5,155 bases of DNA, taken from NCBI GenBank assembly GCA_005883255.1, contig VAXS01000235.1:1-5155 (forward strand), given 5' to 3'. This document shows, in pieces, positions 4,347 to 5,155 of the stretch (positions are counted from its first letter, which is position 1; each line of letters opens with the position of its first letter). The stretch comes from Actinomycetota bacterium (GTDB lineage: Bacteria > Actinomycetota > Thermoleophilia > Solirubrobacterales > Solirubrobacteraceae). Position numbers and translations under genes: made by a program. The notes beneath the pieces were generated by a model. It did not search any database, was not told the DNA's origin, and was given only the letters and a program-made list of their open reading frames with translations.

Positions 4347-4895
4347 GTGACGTCATCGCCGCCGGCCAGGCCGAAGGCCGAGCTCGATCACGAGTTCTCG
4401 CAGCTCTATCGCTCGCACCTGCGCGACGTCTACTCGTACTCCTACTACCGGGTGGGCAACCACCACGACGCGGAGGACCTCACGGAGCAGACCTTCCTGC
4501 AGGCCTACCGCCATTTCGAGCGGGCGCAGCGCGAGTCGGAGGGCCGCCCGCTGCGGCCCTGGCTGATCCGCATCGCGCACAACCTGGCGGCCAACTACTA
4601 CCGCGACCGCTCGCGGCGGCCGCAGACGGCGATCGACGACGCGACGGTGCTCAGCGCGCCCCACGACACCGAGGCGGTGGTGGAGGGTCGCGACGAGCTG
4701 CAGCGAATCATCGAGGGGATCCACGACCTGCCGGACGATCGCCGGGAGGCGCTGATCATGCGCTTCGCCCTGGGAATGGACAACCGCGAGATCGCGCGCG
4801 CGCTGGGACGCAGCGACGGGGCCACCAAGGTGCTGCTGCACCGGGCCACGCGGCAGCTGGAGCAGATCGTCCGGGAGCGTGAGGAGGCCACGTGA
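4347..4895 (+). CDS. ECF-type RNA polymerase sigma factor (sigma-70 family)
   Basis: A 182-aa protein with the two-domain layout of extracytoplasmic-function sigma factors. Region 2 covers about residues 16-90: EFSQLYRSHLRDVYSYSYYR, then DAEDLTEQTFLQAYRHF (41-57; regions 2.2/2.3, core binding and -10 melting) and PWLIRIAHNLAANYYRDRSR (71-90; region 2.4). A short acidic linker follows (about 95-115). Region 4 covers about 117-175: LPDDRREALIMRFALGMDNREIARALGRS, then the -35-recognising helix GATKVLLHRATRQL (158-171). No C-terminal extension is present. Start GTG 4347 is preceded by GGGAGGT. It lies 19 nt after the PlsC-GpsA gene and overlaps the next gene by GTGA, so it is probably co-transcribed with both. 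The signal and regulon are unknown; the downstream small membrane protein is the natural candidate for controlling it. Confidence 0.93.
   Translation: MTSSPPARPKAELDHEFSQLYRSHLRDVYSYSYYRVGNHHDAEDLTEQTFLQAYRHFERAQRESEGRPLRPWLIRIAHNLAANYYRDRSRRPQTAIDDATVLSAPHDTEAVVEGRDELQRIIEGIHDLPDDRREALIMRFALGMDNREIARALGRSDGATKVLLHRATRQLEQIVREREEAT
4881..4887 (+). promoter_or_regulatory. Shine-Dalgarno of the sigma-coupled gene
   Basis: GAGGAGG, inside the last codons of the sigma gene, sits 4 nt before GTG 4892. This strong site plus the GTGA stop/start overlap fixes the start of the next gene and indicates translational coupling. Confidence 0.65.
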
Positions 4896-5155
4896 GCGAG
4901 TCCGTCGAGTTCGAGCTGCTCCTGCGCCGCGCGCTGGCGCCGATCGACCCGCCGGCCGACCTGACCGACCGGGTTGAGACCACGCTGGCCAACCTCACCG
5001 GGCTGGCGGCGGACGAGCTGGAGTCCTGGGAGCTGCGGTCGATGCGCGACCCGCGCAACTGGGTCCGGCCGGCGGCCGCCGTGGTGGTGGGGGGGACGGC
5101 GGGCGCGGCCCTCGTCCTGCTGCGCGCGCGCCGGCGCAGCCGGCGCCGCGGTCGC
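4892..5155 (+). CDS. Partial small single-TM protein coupled to the sigma factor (candidate regulator)
   Basis: Eighty-eight codons are open to the right edge, with no stop seen. The GTG at 4892 overlaps the sigma TGA by 4 nt (GTGA) and has GAGGAGG 4 nt upstream, so the start is well supported. Residues 1-56 are soluble and acidic-to-mixed: MSESVEFELLLRRALAPI, then DPPADLTDRVETTLANLTGL and ADELESWELRSMRDPRNW. Residues about 58-77 (VRPAAAVVVGGTAGAALVLL) form a transmembrane helix. After it comes an Arg-rich stretch (RARRRSRRRGR), which by the positive-inside rule should stay cytoplasmic. The gene order is the usual one for a sigma factor and its membrane-bound anti-sigma factor. However, no H-x3-C-x2-C zinc motif is visible and I do not recognise a family, so the anti-sigma role is an inference from position only. 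Confidence 0.72.
   Translation, partial: MSESVEFELLLRRALAPIDPPADLTDRVETTLANLTGLAADELESWELRSMRDPRNWVRPAAAVVVGGTAGAALVLLRARRRSRRRGR

Noticed and set aside
4343..4882. Plus-strand frame starting at GTG 4343, four bases before the sigma start
   Set aside because: It has better spacing from the Shine-Dalgarno, but the translation is low complexity. The sigma region 2 and region 4 motifs are only in the 4347 frame.

Overview
The window is very GC-rich bacterial DNA, with G or C strongly preferred at third codon positions, frequent GTG starts, tight gene packing and a tRNA without an encoded CCA. Together with the protein flavour (small actinobacterial-type XRE regulators, an ECF sigma factor followed by a tiny membrane protein, Ala/Arg-rich membrane proteins) this points to Actinomycetota. 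Thermoleophilia/Solirubrobacterales is my best guess, but it is an inference from pattern recognition and was not tested by any search.

Left half, all on the minus strand, reading from about 2594 down to 1. (i) A 466-aa protein with an unrecognised ~147-aa hydrophobic N-terminal module fused to a complete extended-SDR domain of the GDP-4-keto-6-deoxymannose reductase (Rmd) type. Its TAG stop lies inside the next gene. (ii) tRNA-Thr(TGT), 1131-1203, overlapping the SDR gene by 10 nt. (iii) Two tandem paralogous XRE helix-turn-helix regulators (1021-791 and 724-488), about 62% identical by hand count. Each is preceded by the same dyad, CTATnGGTCYACRGACYAT, centred exactly 35.5 bp before each start codon and filling the gap between putative -35 and -10 boxes. 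The bases that differ between the two copies within the inner dyad co-vary, so its symmetry is kept. This looks like an auto- and cross-regulated pair. (iv) The N-terminal 142 codons of an unrecognised membrane protein running off the left edge (428-1).

Middle: a ~77-bp divergent intergenic region (2595-2671) with a 17-bp imperfect direct repeat at 30-bp spacing, flanking an 18-bp alternating purine-pyrimidine (CG)n tract.

Right half, all on the plus strand, likely one operon. It holds a PlsC-GpsA fusion (lysophosphatidate acyltransferase plus glycerol-3-phosphate dehydrogenase in one chain), then 19 nt later an ECF-type sigma factor with a good Shine-Dalgarno. A small single-TM protein follows, whose GTG start overlaps the sigma stop (GTGA) and which runs off the right edge. 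The last two look like a translationally coupled sigma/partner pair, but the partner has no visible zinc anti-sigma motif in the part seen.

I see no CRISPR array, insertion sequence, transposase or integrase. The least ordinary items are the CDS/tRNA overlap, the paired XRE operators, and the two gene fusions.
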